Source of the DNA: Solirubrobacteraceae bacterium
GTDB lineage: Bacteria > Actinomycetota > Thermoleophilia > Solirubrobacterales > Solirubrobacteraceae
NCBI GenBank assembly: GCA_030447505.1
Contig: JAUJOT010000009.1
Location: 1-37,132 of the forward strand
Direction: 5' to 3'
Length of the DNA: 37,132 nt
Part shown: positions 1 through 6,967 of the stretch, piece by piece
How positions within the stretch are numbered: position 1 is the stretch's first letter
Layout of the letters: the number at the start of each line of letters is the position of its first letter
The notes under the pieces: model-generated
The model's input: only the letters and a program-made list of their open reading frames with translations
The model's database searches: none
What the model was told of the DNA's origin: nothing
Program-made: the position numbers and the translations under genes

Positions 1-15
1 CCTCCCGGTGGAGGA

Positions 16-681
16 CTACTGCGGGACGTTCGTCAGGGCGATGTCGCTGACCCTCGTCGCGATGATCGACGTCTCCGACAGGCGGAACGGGACGCCCGCG
101 GCACACTCCAGCACCATGTCGGCGGTAGCGCCGAGGGTCCGGGTCTGCTGCATGAAGAGCGTCGCGGGGGCGCGGCGCCCGCTGACGACGACGTTCTGCA
201 GCGACTCGGTGGCGTCGCCCGCGGCGTCGAGCCGGCAGCGGCCGCCGGCCGAGCCATTCTCACCCGTCAGTCCGGCGAGGATGCCCTGCGGACCGGGCAG
301 CGCCGTCATGATCGTCGTCGCGGTCACCTTGTAGGCGCCGGGGGGGACGGTCAGCGTCGCGACCCTGACGTTGACGTTCGCCGGCTGGCCCTCGGGGCCC
401 GCCTTGCGGAGCACGTGGAAGGCCGTCGACGGCCCGCCGCCCCCGGCGCTCGAACCAGTCAGCCCGCGCGCGCCGCTCTTCAGCTTGTTGACCGTGATCG
501 TGCCGTTCCTGATGTCCCTGCCCTGGATCGACCCGTCCTTGATGTCGGCCGACAGGAGGGTGTTGTTCTTGACCTGGCTGCTCGACCTGATGATCGTGGC
601 TGCGAACGCGGTGCCGGTGCAGGCCACGGTGAGCGCGATACACGAGATGACGAGCGCCGGGCTGGGCCGTCGGAGCTTCAT
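16..681 (-). CDS. Exported protein with DGSI/NGTI repeats, unknown function
   Basis: The product has 221 residues. It opens with a short basic stretch and a hydrophobic segment ending near AFAA (about residues 9-28), which looks like a signal peptide. Residues 35-70 hold short repeats of the type IKDGSI.GRDIRNGTI, followed by a Gly-rich linker (GSSAGGGG) and a probable beta-rich domain with two cysteines. Proteins with this N-terminal repeat are, as I recall, common in Thermoleophilia and have no assigned role; a cell-surface location is inferred. I chose the ATG at 681 because AGGGGAGGA sits just upstream and the signal peptide begins there. The reading frame stays open further upstream, but that part is Arg-rich and unlike coding sequence. 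No functional partner is visible next to it. Confidence 0.75.
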   Translation of the reverse strand: MKLRRPSPALVISCIALTVACTGTAFAATIIRSSSQVKNNTLLSADIKDGSIQGRDIRNGTITVNKLKSGARGLTGSSAGGGGPSTAFHVLRKAGPEGQPANVNVRVATLTVPPGAYKVTATTIMTALPGPQGILAGLTGENGSAGGRCRLDAAGDATESLQNVVVSGRRAPATLFMQQTRTLGATADMVLECAAGVPFRLSETSIIATRVSDIALTNVPQ

Positions 682-971
682 TGAGAGTCCTCCCCTGAGG
701 GTTGAGATTCCTGCGTCGCTATAGCGGACCTTAGTCGCTTCTGACGACAGAGGATGAAACACGCGTCCCGGTCGGCGGCTACCCTTTCGTGCAGGATCGC
801 ACGATCTCCTTTTTTCGGCCAACCGGCAGACGGTCTTCAGCGGCGCGCGCGCGTCGTGCCCCACGAGCGCCGAGCCGGTCTCGGGATGGTGGCGCCGCGG
901 CGCGCGGCGCCGACATGGCCATCGCAGCGGGAGGCGTCGCAGCGGCAGGCAACGCAGCCGCCGCAAGAAGG

Positions 972-977
972 TAGCAT
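972..977 (+). promoter_or_regulatory. Candidate -10 box for nitrilase-TetR operon
   Basis: TAGCAT fits the actinobacterial TANNNT pattern. Transcription would begin about 7 nt downstream, at the left edge of the palindromic operator, giving a leader of about 40 nt that contains GGGAG (1015-1019) five bases before the ATG. No clear -35 box is visible. This is inferred from spacing only. Confidence 0.4.
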
Positions 978-983
978 CGACCG

Positions 984-999
984 TTGACTGACCAGTCAA
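984..999. promoter_or_regulatory. TetR-type operator, perfect inverted repeat
   Basis: TTGACTG-AC-CAGTCAA is a perfect 7-bp inverted repeat with a 2-bp spacer. It lies 25 bp before the nitrilase start. Palindromes of this form (TTGACTGACCAGTCAA-like) are typical binding sites of TetR-family repressors. The gene following the nitrilase encodes such a repressor with an overlapping start, so autoregulation of the two-gene operon is the simplest reading. Confidence 0.75.
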
Positions 1000-1024
1000 T
1001 CCGGGAACGTCTTCGGGAGCAACG

Positions 1025-1861
1025 ATGCGCGTCGCAGCCGTTCAGCTGACCTCCACCGCCGACGTCGAGGGCAACCTCGAGCGCGCCGACCGGCTGACGC
1101 GAGCGGCCGCCGCCGACGGCGCGCAGCTCGTCGTCCTGCCGGAGAAGTGGACCGCGCTCGGCCGCGGCGAGGCGATCGTCAGCGGCGCGCAGACGATCGA
1201 CGGCTCTGCGATCTCGTGGGCGCGCGATGCTGCGCGCGAGCTCGGCATCGACCTCGTCGCCGGCTCCTTCTCCGAACGCGTGCCAGGCGAAGCGCTGCTG
1301 CGCAACACGTCGGTCCACATCGGGCCCGACGGCGAGCTGCGCGCGACCTACCGCAAGGTGCACATGTTCGACGTCGTCGTCGAGGGCACCGTGTACCGCG
1401 AATCCGAGCACGAGGAGGCGGGCGAGGAGCTCGTCGTCTCGGCGACCGCCGACGGCGTCGAGCTCGGCCTGAGCATCTGCTACGACGTCCGCTTCCCCGA
1501 GCTGTACCGGATCCTCGCGATCCGCGGCGCGCGCGTCTTCACCGTCCCGGCGGCCTTCACGGTACCGACGACGCGCGACCACTGGGAGATCCTCCTGCGC
1601 GCCCGAGCGATCGAGGATCAGGCGTTCGTGATCGCGGCCAACCAGATCGGCGAGCACGAGCCGGGGCTGCGCTCCGGCGGGCGCTCGATGATCGTCGACC
1701 CGTGGGGGATCGTGCTCGCCCACGCGCCCGACCGCGAGTGCCACATCGTGGCCGACCTCGACCTCGAGGCGCAGGCGCGGATCCGCCGCGACCTGCCGGC
1801 GCTCGCCAATCGCCGCCCGACCGCGTACAGCTGGCCCGCCGAGGCGCGCGTCGCTCGGTGA
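1025..1861 (+). CDS. Carbon-nitrogen hydrolase (nitrilase superfamily)
   Basis: The product has 278 residues, the usual length of single-domain nitrilase-superfamily amidases. The catalytic triad is complete: Glu40 in VVLPEKW, Lys111 in TYRKVHMFD, and Cys152 in SICYDVRFPEL. The RKVHMFD and CYDVRFPELYR motifs resemble the Nit1/Nit2 (omega-amidase or deaminated-glutathione amidase) branch rather than true nitrilases, so a cytosolic amidase acting on a small carboxamide is likely; the substrate cannot be read from sequence. The ATG at 1025 follows GGGAG at good spacing. The stop overlaps the GTG start of the next gene (GTGA), so translation of the two is probably coupled. The upstream palindrome suggests repression by that TetR protein. 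Confidence 0.88.
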   Translation: MRVAAVQLTSTADVEGNLERADRLTRAAAADGAQLVVLPEKWTALGRGEAIVSGAQTIDGSAISWARDAARELGIDLVAGSFSERVPGEALLRNTSVHIGPDGELRATYRKVHMFDVVVEGTVYRESEHEEAGEELVVSATADGVELGLSICYDVRFPELYRILAIRGARVFTVPAAFTVPTTRDHWEILLRARAIEDQAFVIAANQIGEHEPGLRSGGRSMIVDPWGIVLAHAPDRECHIVADLDLEAQARIRRDLPALANRRPTAYSWPAEARVAR

Positions 1862-2511
1862 CCTCCTCGCCGGACACCGAACCCGCCCGCGCCACCAGGC
1901 CCGCCGGTCCGGACAAGCGCCGCCTGATCCTCGACGCGGCCGTCGTCGCGTTCGCGCAGCGTGGCTTCCATGCCTGCCGCGTCTCGGACATCGCCGACGA
2001 GGCGAACGTCGCCTACGGCCTCGTCTACCACTACTTCCGCTCCAAGGACGAGGTGCTCGACACGCTCTTCCTCGAGCGCTGGAACGTCCTGCTCGGGGTG
2101 ATCACGGAGATCGACCGCCAGGAGCTGCCGGCGCGCGACAAGCTCTACGCGATCGCCTCGTTCATCGTCGACTCCTACCGACACGACCCGAACCTGATGA
2201 AGGTCATCATCGTCGAGGTGACGCGGGCGGCGAACTCGTTCGGCCGCACCCACCTCGAGACGATCCGCGAGGCCTACGCGCTGATCGCCGCGATCGTCGA
2301 GAAGGCGCAGGCCGACGGCTCGTTTCGAGCGGCCGTCACGCCGGGGTTCGCGGCGCTGGCCTTCTACGGTGCGATCGAGCAGGTTCTGACGGGCTGGATC
2401 TTCGACATGCTGCCGCGCGGGGAAGAGGAGTTCGACCAGGCCAAGGCGTTCATCGTGGAGACGATCTGCGGTGGTCTGGATGCAGATCGGGCGTCCGCCC
2501 GAGCCGTCTGA
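1858..2511 (+). CDS. TetR/AcrR family transcriptional regulator
   Basis: The product has 217 residues from a GTG start that overlaps the nitrilase stop. After a Pro/Ala-rich tail of about 20 residues comes a TetR DNA-binding domain: KRRLILDAAVVAFAQRGF, then the helix-turn-helix at about 41-60 (RVSDIADEANVAYGLVYHYF) and the typical SKDEVL motif. The C-terminal ligand domain is helical and resembles repressors of the FadR/YsiA group, which bind acyl-CoA, but the ligand here is unknown. No ATG lies between the nitrilase stop and the HTH, which supports the GTG. The perfect operator before the operon is its likely site. The frame is also open further upstream as an antisense-like Arg-rich frame inside the nitrilase gene, which is not real. 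Confidence 0.9.
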   Translation: MTSSPDTEPARATRPAGPDKRRLILDAAVVAFAQRGFHACRVSDIADEANVAYGLVYHYFRSKDEVLDTLFLERWNVLLGVITEIDRQELPARDKLYAIASFIVDSYRHDPNLMKVIIVEVTRAANSFGRTHLETIREAYALIAAIVEKAQADGSFRAAVTPGFAALAFYGAIEQVLTGWIFDMLPRGEEEFDQAKAFIVETICGGLDADRASARAV

Positions 2512-2517
2512 CAGGAT
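2512..2517 (+). promoter_or_regulatory. Possible leaderless -10 box for envelope cluster
   Basis: CAGGAT lies 7 nt before the ATG at 2525. It differs by one base from TAGGAT, which stands 6 nt before another gene in this window (16656). If used, it would yield a leaderless or nearly leaderless message for the four-gene envelope cluster. Confidence 0.3.
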
Positions 2518-2524
2518 GGGAGCG

Positions 2525-2662
2525 ATGCAGAGCAATGAAATGGTCAAGCGGCTCGTCTGGTCCGGCCTGCTTGCAGGCATCGGCGCGTTGGCATCGATCG
2601 CGACCACCCGCCTCGCCGCACTGATTTGGCGCCGGATCTATGGGGAAGACCCGCCGGAATGA
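2525..2662 (+). CDS. Small membrane protein, DUF4235-like
   Basis: The product has 45 residues. It has a short polar N-terminus (MQSNEMVKRL), one hydrophobic helix of about 20 residues starting at VWSGLLAGIGALAS, and a basic-acidic end (WRRIYGEDPPE). The WxxxxGEDxP ending resembles the C-terminal pattern of DUF4235 membrane proteins, which in actinobacteria often sit beside holin-like and DUF3618 genes, as here. It is shorter than typical DUF4235 proteins. An ATG nine bases upstream (2516) is possible. Its stop overlaps the ATG of the next gene (ATGA), so it is the first gene of a coupled set of four. Confidence 0.6.
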   Translation: MQSNEMVKRLVWSGLLAGIGALASIATTRLAALIWRRIYGEDPPE

Positions 2663-3243
2663 GGTTCGGGAAGCGTCGCCAGGAGGTCGAGGTTCCGGGA
2701 GTCCCCGGCGTGAAGATCTCCACCGCGGGCGCCAAGCGTCCCAAGCGACGGATGAGCGCCGGCGGCTCGGCTGCGCCCGCCGCCGCTGCGGCGGAGCCCG
2801 TCACGCCCGAGGTGCCCGCACCCTCGCCCGCCGAGTCGATCGCGCCCGAGGCGCCCGCAGCTTACGACGAGCCCGTCGCCGACGAGGAGCCGGCCGTCGA
2901 GGGCGAGGCCGTCGAGCTGCCGGCCACCGAGCCCGCCGCGCCGGTCCACGAGCCGCCCCTGCCGCCGTCGGGCCGGCGAGCAGCGGCGACGCCCGATCCG
3001 ATGCCGTTCCCCGTCGCCGACGAGCCGGTCGCGGTCGTGACGCCGGGCTCGGGCGCGACCGCACCGGTGATGCCGCTCGGCGAAAGCGGCGCGGCGTTCG
3101 CCTCCGGTCACGCCGCCGCGCCCGGAGCGTCCTGGCAGGAGCCCTTGATGGAGCTCGCCGACGAGCGTCCCGAGCTCGTCGTCGCGGCAGCGTTCGCCGG
3201 CGGCATCCTGGCCGCCATGATCCTCCGGCGCCTTGGCAACTGA
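2659..3243 (+). CDS. Pro/Ala/Glu-rich protein with C-terminal membrane anchor
   Basis: The product has 194 residues. It begins with a short motif, RQEVEVPGVPGVKIS, then a basic patch (KRPKRR), then about 110 residues of low-complexity Ala/Pro/Glu/Val sequence that is probably disordered. It ends with a helix (ELVVAAAFAGGILAAMILRRL, about 170-192) that looks like a membrane anchor with a basic stop. I do not recognise a family. The ATG overlaps the stop of the preceding gene, and the last codons overlap the TTG start of the holin-like gene. A structural or tethering role at the inner membrane is conceivable but unproven. Confidence 0.65.
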   Translation: MRFGKRRQEVEVPGVPGVKISTAGAKRPKRRMSAGGSAAPAAAAAEPVTPEVPAPSPAESIAPEAPAAYDEPVADEEPAVEGEAVELPATEPAAPVHEPPLPPSGRRAAATPDPMPFPVADEPVAVVTPGSGATAPVMPLGESGAAFASGHAAAPGASWQEPLMELADERPELVVAAAFAGGILAAMILRRLGN

Positions 3244-3649
3244 CAGCCCCAGCCACGACCTGGCCCAGACGGTCCAGGAGATCAGCGAGCGGGTCACGCT
3301 GCTCGTGCACGAGGAGATCGAGCTCGCGAAGGCCGAGGTCTCGGGGAAGATCAGCAAGCTCCTGCGCGGGATCGTGATCGGCGCCGCGGCCGGGATCTTC
3401 GTCATCGTCGGTCTGCTCTTCCTCCTGCACGGTATGGCCTGGCTGGCGTGGTACGCGCTGCCGGTCGGCAGCAGCTCGTTCTTCTGGGGGTTCTTCGTGG
3501 TCGCCGGCCTGCTCTTCATCCTCGGCGGCATCTCGGGCTACCTCGCCGCGAAGTTCTTCAAGGACAGCACGCCGCCGGTACCGGAGATGGCGATCGACGA
3601 GGCCGGCAAGATCAAGCGGACGCTGATGCGCCGCAAGAAGAAGAAGTGA
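3233..3649 (+). CDS. Holin-like membrane protein (phage holin family, Phage_holin_3_6 type)
   Basis: The product has 138 residues. An amphipathic N-terminal helix (QEISERVTLLVHEEIELAKAE) is followed by two membrane segments at about 46-70 and 85-105, and the tail is strongly basic (RRKKKK). The LVxxEIELAKAEV signature followed by two helices is typical of the actinobacterial phage-holin-like family, which in chromosomes is an ordinary envelope protein and not evidence of a prophage. The start is TTG at 3233, inside the end of the previous gene; no ATG or GTG fits before the conserved helix. The final A of its TGA is the first base of the next ATG. Confidence 0.8.
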   Translation: MATDSPSHDLAQTVQEISERVTLLVHEEIELAKAEVSGKISKLLRGIVIGAAAGIFVIVGLLFLLHGMAWLAWYALPVGSSSFFWGFFVVAGLLFILGGISGYLAAKFFKDSTPPVPEMAIDEAGKIKRTLMRRKKKK

Positions 3650-3879
3650 TGGCGATGCACTCCCGCACGCCGGAGCAGATCCGCGCCTCGATCGAGGAGA
3701 ACCGGCGCCAGCTTGGCACCTCGGTGGAGCGCCTGCACACCGAGATCGCGGTGCTGACCGACTGGCGCGCGCAGCTCGTCAAGCACCAGAAGAACGCGGT
3801 CATCGGGGCCGCCGTGGCGGGGTTCGTCATCGGCGGCGGGATCGCCGCCTTCGCCGGCCTGTTCCGGCGCAAGCAATAG
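3649..3879 (+). CDS. DUF3618 family protein
   Basis: The product has 76 residues. SRTPEQIRASIEENRRQLGT at the N-terminus matches the DUF3618 signature (RTPEQIRAxIExTRxxLG..V..L). A single glycine-rich membrane helix follows (about 49-70) and the end is basic. Family members are small actinobacterial proteins of unknown role that travel with holin-like and DUF4235 genes. The ATG overlaps the upstream stop by one base, so the four genes from 2525 form one unit. No signal for separate regulation is visible. Confidence 0.82.
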   Translation: MAMHSRTPEQIRASIEENRRQLGTSVERLHTEIAVLTDWRAQLVKHQKNAVIGAAVAGFVIGGGIAAFAGLFRRKQ

Positions 3880-3912
3880 CGCGCTGCTGACCGCGTCGTC
3901 CGGCGCAGGACC

Positions 3913-3918
3913 TACCCT
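3913..3918 (+). promoter_or_regulatory. Leaderless-type -10 box for AI-2E family gene
   Basis: TACCCT stands 7 nt before the GTG at 3926. This spacing fits a leaderless transcript and supports the GTG as the true start. Confidence 0.45.
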
Positions 3919-3925
3919 CGGCTGC

Positions 3926-5080
3926 GTGTCCGTCTGGGACGCCCTGACCACGCGCCAGATCGCGCGCATCCTCTTCACCGTGGTCGCGTTCCTCGGCCTG
4001 CTGTACCTGCTCGTGCAGGTGCGCGGCACGCTGCTGTTGCTGGCGATCGCGATCTTCCTCGCCGTCGCGCTCGGCCCGGCCGTGGACTTCGTCTCGCGCG
4101 GGCGACTGCCGCGTGCGGCGGCGATCCTGATCGTCTACGTGCTGATCCTCTGCGTCTTCGCCGGCGTCGTGGCGCTGATCGTGCCGCCGGTCGTCAACGG
4201 CGCGACGGAGCTCTCGCGCGACATCCCGAACTACGTCGACGACCTGCGCGACAACGAGACGATCCGCGACTTCGACGACAAGTACGACGTCACGACGAAG
4301 CTGCGCGACGAAGCCGAGAAGCTGCCCGACAGGCTCGGCGACGCGGCCGGCGCGCTGCAGGGAATCGCCGCGGGCGTCGTCAACGCCGCCTTCCAGCTGC
4401 TGACGATCCTCACGATGACGTTCTTCCTGCTGTTGGACGGCAGGCGCATCGCCGACTTCTTCATCACCCGCTTCGGCCGGCACCGCGAGGAGCGCCTGCG
4501 CGGCATCGCCGAGCGGATCTACAAGTCGACGTCGGGCTACGTCGCGGGCGCGCTGACGATCACGTCGATCAACGGGATCCTGACGTTCGTCGTGCTGTCG
4601 ATCCTCGGCGTGCCGTTCGCGGTCCCGCTCGCCGTGCTGATGTCCTTCTTCGGCCTGATCCCGCTCGTCGGCGCCACGATCGGCGGCGTGCTGATCCTGA
4701 TCGTCACGCTGTTCACGGACTTCCCGAGCGCGACGATCATCTACGGGATCTTCCTGATCCTCTACCAGCAGTTCGAGAACAACGTGCTGCAGCCGCTGAT
4801 CTTCAAGCGCACGGTCAACGTGCCGCCGCTGGCGGTGATCGTCGCGATCCTCGCCGGCGCGTCGGTGCTGGGCGTCGTCGGCGCGCTCGTGGCGATTCCG
4901 ATCGCGGCGGCGCTGCAGATCGTCCTCAAGGAGTTCTACGGCGGCCGGACGATCCTCTCGGGGACGGTCATCCTGCCCGACGACCCGCCGCCGCCCGACG
5001 GCGACGACGACCCGCCGCCGCCGCCGTTGATCGTCGAGCAGCCGCCGCCGGGGCCGAAGCCGAAGCCCAAGCCCGCCTGA
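3926..5080 (+). CDS. AI-2E family transporter
   Basis: The product has 384 residues. It shows the layout of the AI-2E/YdiK/PerM family: two or three N-terminal membrane helices (about 16-70), a polar extracellular stretch rich in D/E/R (about 95-150), then four or five helices to about residue 335. Conserved-looking motifs include LLLDGRRIADFF, SGYVAGALTITSINGIL and YQQFENNVLQPLI. Family members export small molecules or act as Na+/H+ antiporters, so the name does not prove transport of AI-2. The last 35 residues are a Pro/Asp-rich tail (DDPPPPDGDDDPPPPP) ending in KPKPKPKPA, an unusual extension. It is convergent with degV, 12 bp away. Confidence 0.88.
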   Translation: MSVWDALTTRQIARILFTVVAFLGLLYLLVQVRGTLLLLAIAIFLAVALGPAVDFVSRGRLPRAAAILIVYVLILCVFAGVVALIVPPVVNGATELSRDIPNYVDDLRDNETIRDFDDKYDVTTKLRDEAEKLPDRLGDAAGALQGIAAGVVNAAFQLLTILTMTFFLLLDGRRIADFFITRFGRHREERLRGIAERIYKSTSGYVAGALTITSINGILTFVVLSILGVPFAVPLAVLMSFFGLIPLVGATIGGVLILIVTLFTDFPSATIIYGIFLILYQQFENNVLQPLIFKRTVNVPPLAVIVAILAGASVLGVVGALVAIPIAAALQIVLKEFYGGRTILSGTVILPDDPPPPDGDDDPPPPPLIVEQPPPGPKPKPKPA

Positions 5081-5092
5081 CGCAGGCCGCGC

Positions 5093-5953
5093 TCAGTCGA
5101 GCATCGCCGCCGGCAGCCCGCCGACGCCGATCATCCCCGGCCCCGCGTGAGCGCCGATCACGGGCCCGACCTCGCTGACGAAGCGCGGCTGGCAGCCGAA
5201 GACCTCGACCCCGCGCTCGACGAGTCGCTGCGCCTCGCCCGGGGCCTGGCTGTGCTGCACGCACCAGCCGTCGGCGCCGTCGGCGTGCAGCGTGCGCATG
5301 TACTCGACCATCCGGTCGAACGCGCGCCCCCAGGTGCGCACGCGCTCGACAGGCTCGATCTGGGACTCCAGCGACAGGATCGGCTTGATCTTCAGCGCGC
5401 CTCCGACCCAGGCCTGCGCGCCGCCGATCCGCCCGCCGCGGCGCAGGTACTCGAGTGTGTCGAGGGCGAACCAGATCCGCAGGCCGTCGCGCGCGGCCTG
5501 GGCGTGGGCGGCGACCTCCTGAACGCTGCCGCCGGCCTGCGCCCGCGCCGCCGCGGCGAGCAGCTCGAGGCCGAGCCCGCCACAGACCGTGCGCGAGTCG
5601 AGCACCTCGATGCGCCCCTCGAAGCCCGACTCGGCGAGCTGCGCCCGCGCCTGCAGCGCCGAGTCGTAGGTGCCCGAGATGCCGCCCGAGATGTGGATCG
5701 AGACGATGTCTCGGCCGGCCTGCAGCAGCGGCTCATAACAGGCGATGAAGTCGCCGATCGACGGCTGCGACGTCGTCGGCAGGTCAGCGCCAGAGCGCAT
5801 CAGCTCCCAGAAGCCGGGCAGGTCGGTCATGTCGCTCTCGCGGCGCAGGCTGCCGTCGAGCCTCACGTACAGCGAGACCTCGTGCAGCCCGCTCGCCGCG
5901 ACGAGCTCGGCGGGCAGGTAATGCGTGCTGTCGGTGACGACGGCGACGGGCAT
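5093..5953 (-). CDS. DegV family fatty-acid-binding protein
   Basis: The product has 286 residues, the normal length for DegV/FakB proteins, which carry a fatty acid and in Firmicutes present it to the kinase FakA. The opening VAVVTDST (3-10), TTSQPS (60-65) and the HISGGISGTYDSA loop (87-99) are the family signatures that hold the carboxylate. Two domains are expected: an N-terminal Rossmann-like part and a C-terminal part with RRGGRIGGAQAWVGGALKIK. No FakA-like kinase is nearby. The ATG is supported by a TAGCCT box 8 nt upstream, which lies over the end of the preceding dehydrogenase gene, so degV probably has its own promoter. Confidence 0.9.
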   Translation of the reverse strand: MPVAVVTDSTHYLPAELVAASGLHEVSLYVRLDGSLRRESDMTDLPGFWELMRSGADLPTTSQPSIGDFIACYEPLLQAGRDIVSIHISGGISGTYDSALQARAQLAESGFEGRIEVLDSRTVCGGLGLELLAAAARAQAGGSVQEVAAHAQAARDGLRIWFALDTLEYLRRGGRIGGAQAWVGGALKIKPILSLESQIEPVERVRTWGRAFDRMVEYMRTLHADGADGWCVQHSQAPGEAQRLVERGVEVFGCQPRFVSEVGPVIGAHAGPGMIGVGGLPAAMLD

Positions 5954-5961
5954 CGCCGCGC

Positions 5962-5967
5962 AGGCTA
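5962..5967 (-). promoter_or_regulatory. Leaderless-type -10 box for degV
   Basis: On the minus strand TAGCCT is followed by 8 nt and the degV ATG. It overlaps the stop codon of the upstream alcohol dehydrogenase. Confidence 0.45.
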
Positions 5968-6967
5968 CCTGCGCGGGTCGACGACGAGCTTGCGCGCCTC
6001 GCCGTGCGACGGGCGCAGGAGCGCGTCGTGCAGCTCATCGAGCCCGGTCGTCGGCCCTGCCAGCGCACGCCAGTCGACGTCGCCGGCGGCGAGCAGTGCG
6101 AGCGCGCGATCGACCTCCGCGGGCGTGTGGTGAAAGGCGCCGCGGACGTCGAGCTCGGCGTAGTGAAGCGGCGCCGCGGGCAGCGTCACGTCGCTGCCCG
6201 ACGGGCAGCCGCCGACGAGCACGACGGTCGCGCCGGGCGCCGCCGCGTCGATCGCCGCGCGCCATGCCTGGGGCCGCCCGACGGCCTCGATCACGAGCTC
6301 GTGGCCCGCGGGCTCGAGGCGCTCGACCGCGCGCGCGCCGAACGCCTGCGCCTGCGCGCGGCGCTCCTCGTGGCGGTCGGCAAGCGTCACGTCGCAGCCG
6401 GCCAGGACGAGCAGCCGGGCGAGCATCAGCCCCATCGTCCCGCCGCCGAGCACCGCGACGCGAGCACCGCCTCGCTGCGCCGCCTCGCCCCGTCCCGCCG
6501 CCGAGCACCGCGACGCGAGCACCGCCTCGCTGCGCCGCCTCGCCCGCGCGCGCGATCGCGTGGACCGCGGCGGCGAGCGGCTCTGCCATCGCCGCGCCCG
6601 TCGCCGGCAGCCCGTCGGGCACCGCGTGCAGCGCGCCCGCGGGCGCCGCGATGCGCTCCGCGAAGCCTCCGAGCACCCACGTCATCCGCTCGCACAGCTG
6701 CGTCCGGCCCGTGACGCAGAAGCGGCAGCTGGCGCAGGGGACGGAGTCGCCGACGAGCACCCGCTCGCCGCTGTCGTCGCGCACGCCGACCGTCTCGTGC
6801 CCGAAGCGCGCGGGGTAGGGACCGAGGATCAGGTGTCCGTAGCGCAGGCACTTCACGTCGGTCGCGCAGGCCGTCGCCGCCTCGACGGTCACGAGCACCT
6901 CGCCCTGCGGCTCGGCGACGTCCTCGATGCGCAGGTCGCCAGGACCGTGCAGCAGCGCCGCTCTCAC
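5965..6967 (-). pseudogene. Zinc-dependent alcohol dehydrogenase, frameshifted by a 55-bp tandem duplication
   Basis: The N-terminal part (GTG at 6967, overlapping the stop of the gene before) has the medium-chain dehydrogenase pattern: catalytic-zinc Cys34, GHE at 56-58, and structural-zinc cysteines 78, 81, 84 and 92. The C-terminal part, with Rossmann motif VAVLGGGTMG and the nucleotide-binding domain, lies in another frame. The break falls on two exact copies of a 55-bp unit (6436-6490 and 6491-6545); 55 is not a multiple of three. Removing one copy joins the frames as GEAAQRGGARVAVLGGGTMG and gives a 315-residue enzyme of the sorbitol/threonine dehydrogenase type. As written, the first frame runs on out of phase to 6035, so a long aberrant protein would be made. 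A true mutation, a reversible switch or an assembly error are all possible. Confidence 0.85.
6436..6545. repeat. Exact 55-bp tandem duplication
   Basis: The bases 6436-6490 are repeated without mismatch at 6491-6545. The unit begins CGTCCCGCCGCCGAG and ends CGCCTCGCCC. It lies in the Rossmann-fold region of the dehydrogenase gene and shifts the frame by one base. Confidence 0.95.

Larger units (their letters stand above)
682..1024. other. Divergent intergenic region (343 bp)
   Basis: No convincing gene is seen. The region separates the leftward exported-protein gene from the rightward nitrilase gene. It holds a TetR-type operator at 984-999 and a -10 box at 972-977 (both listed), a TAAGGT/TATAGC stretch near 715-735 that could serve the leftward gene, a run of six T at 810-815, and a strong GC hairpin (9-bp arms, 891-911) without a T tract. 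Open frames across it on both strands are Arg/Ala-rich and look like byproducts of high GC. Confidence 0.6.

Noticed and set aside
717-726. Palindrome CGCTATAGCG before the first gene
   Set aside because: Short and overlapping probable -10 sequence; not enough to claim an operator.
891-911. Hairpin with perfect 9-bp GC arms
   Set aside because: No T tract and no gene ending nearby; GC-only palindromes are expected by chance at this base composition.
779-1744. Long minus-strand frame opposite the nitrilase gene
   Set aside because: Arg/Ala/Asp composition with no motifs; the opposite strand carries a complete nitrilase with its catalytic triad.
3233-3649. Holin-like gene as a sign of a prophage
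   Set aside because: The family is a normal chromosomal envelope protein in actinobacteria, and no capsid, integrase, portal or lysin gene is present.
3926-5080. Quorum-sensing role from the AI-2E family name
   Set aside because: Most family members do not transport AI-2, and no luxS or lsr genes are seen here.
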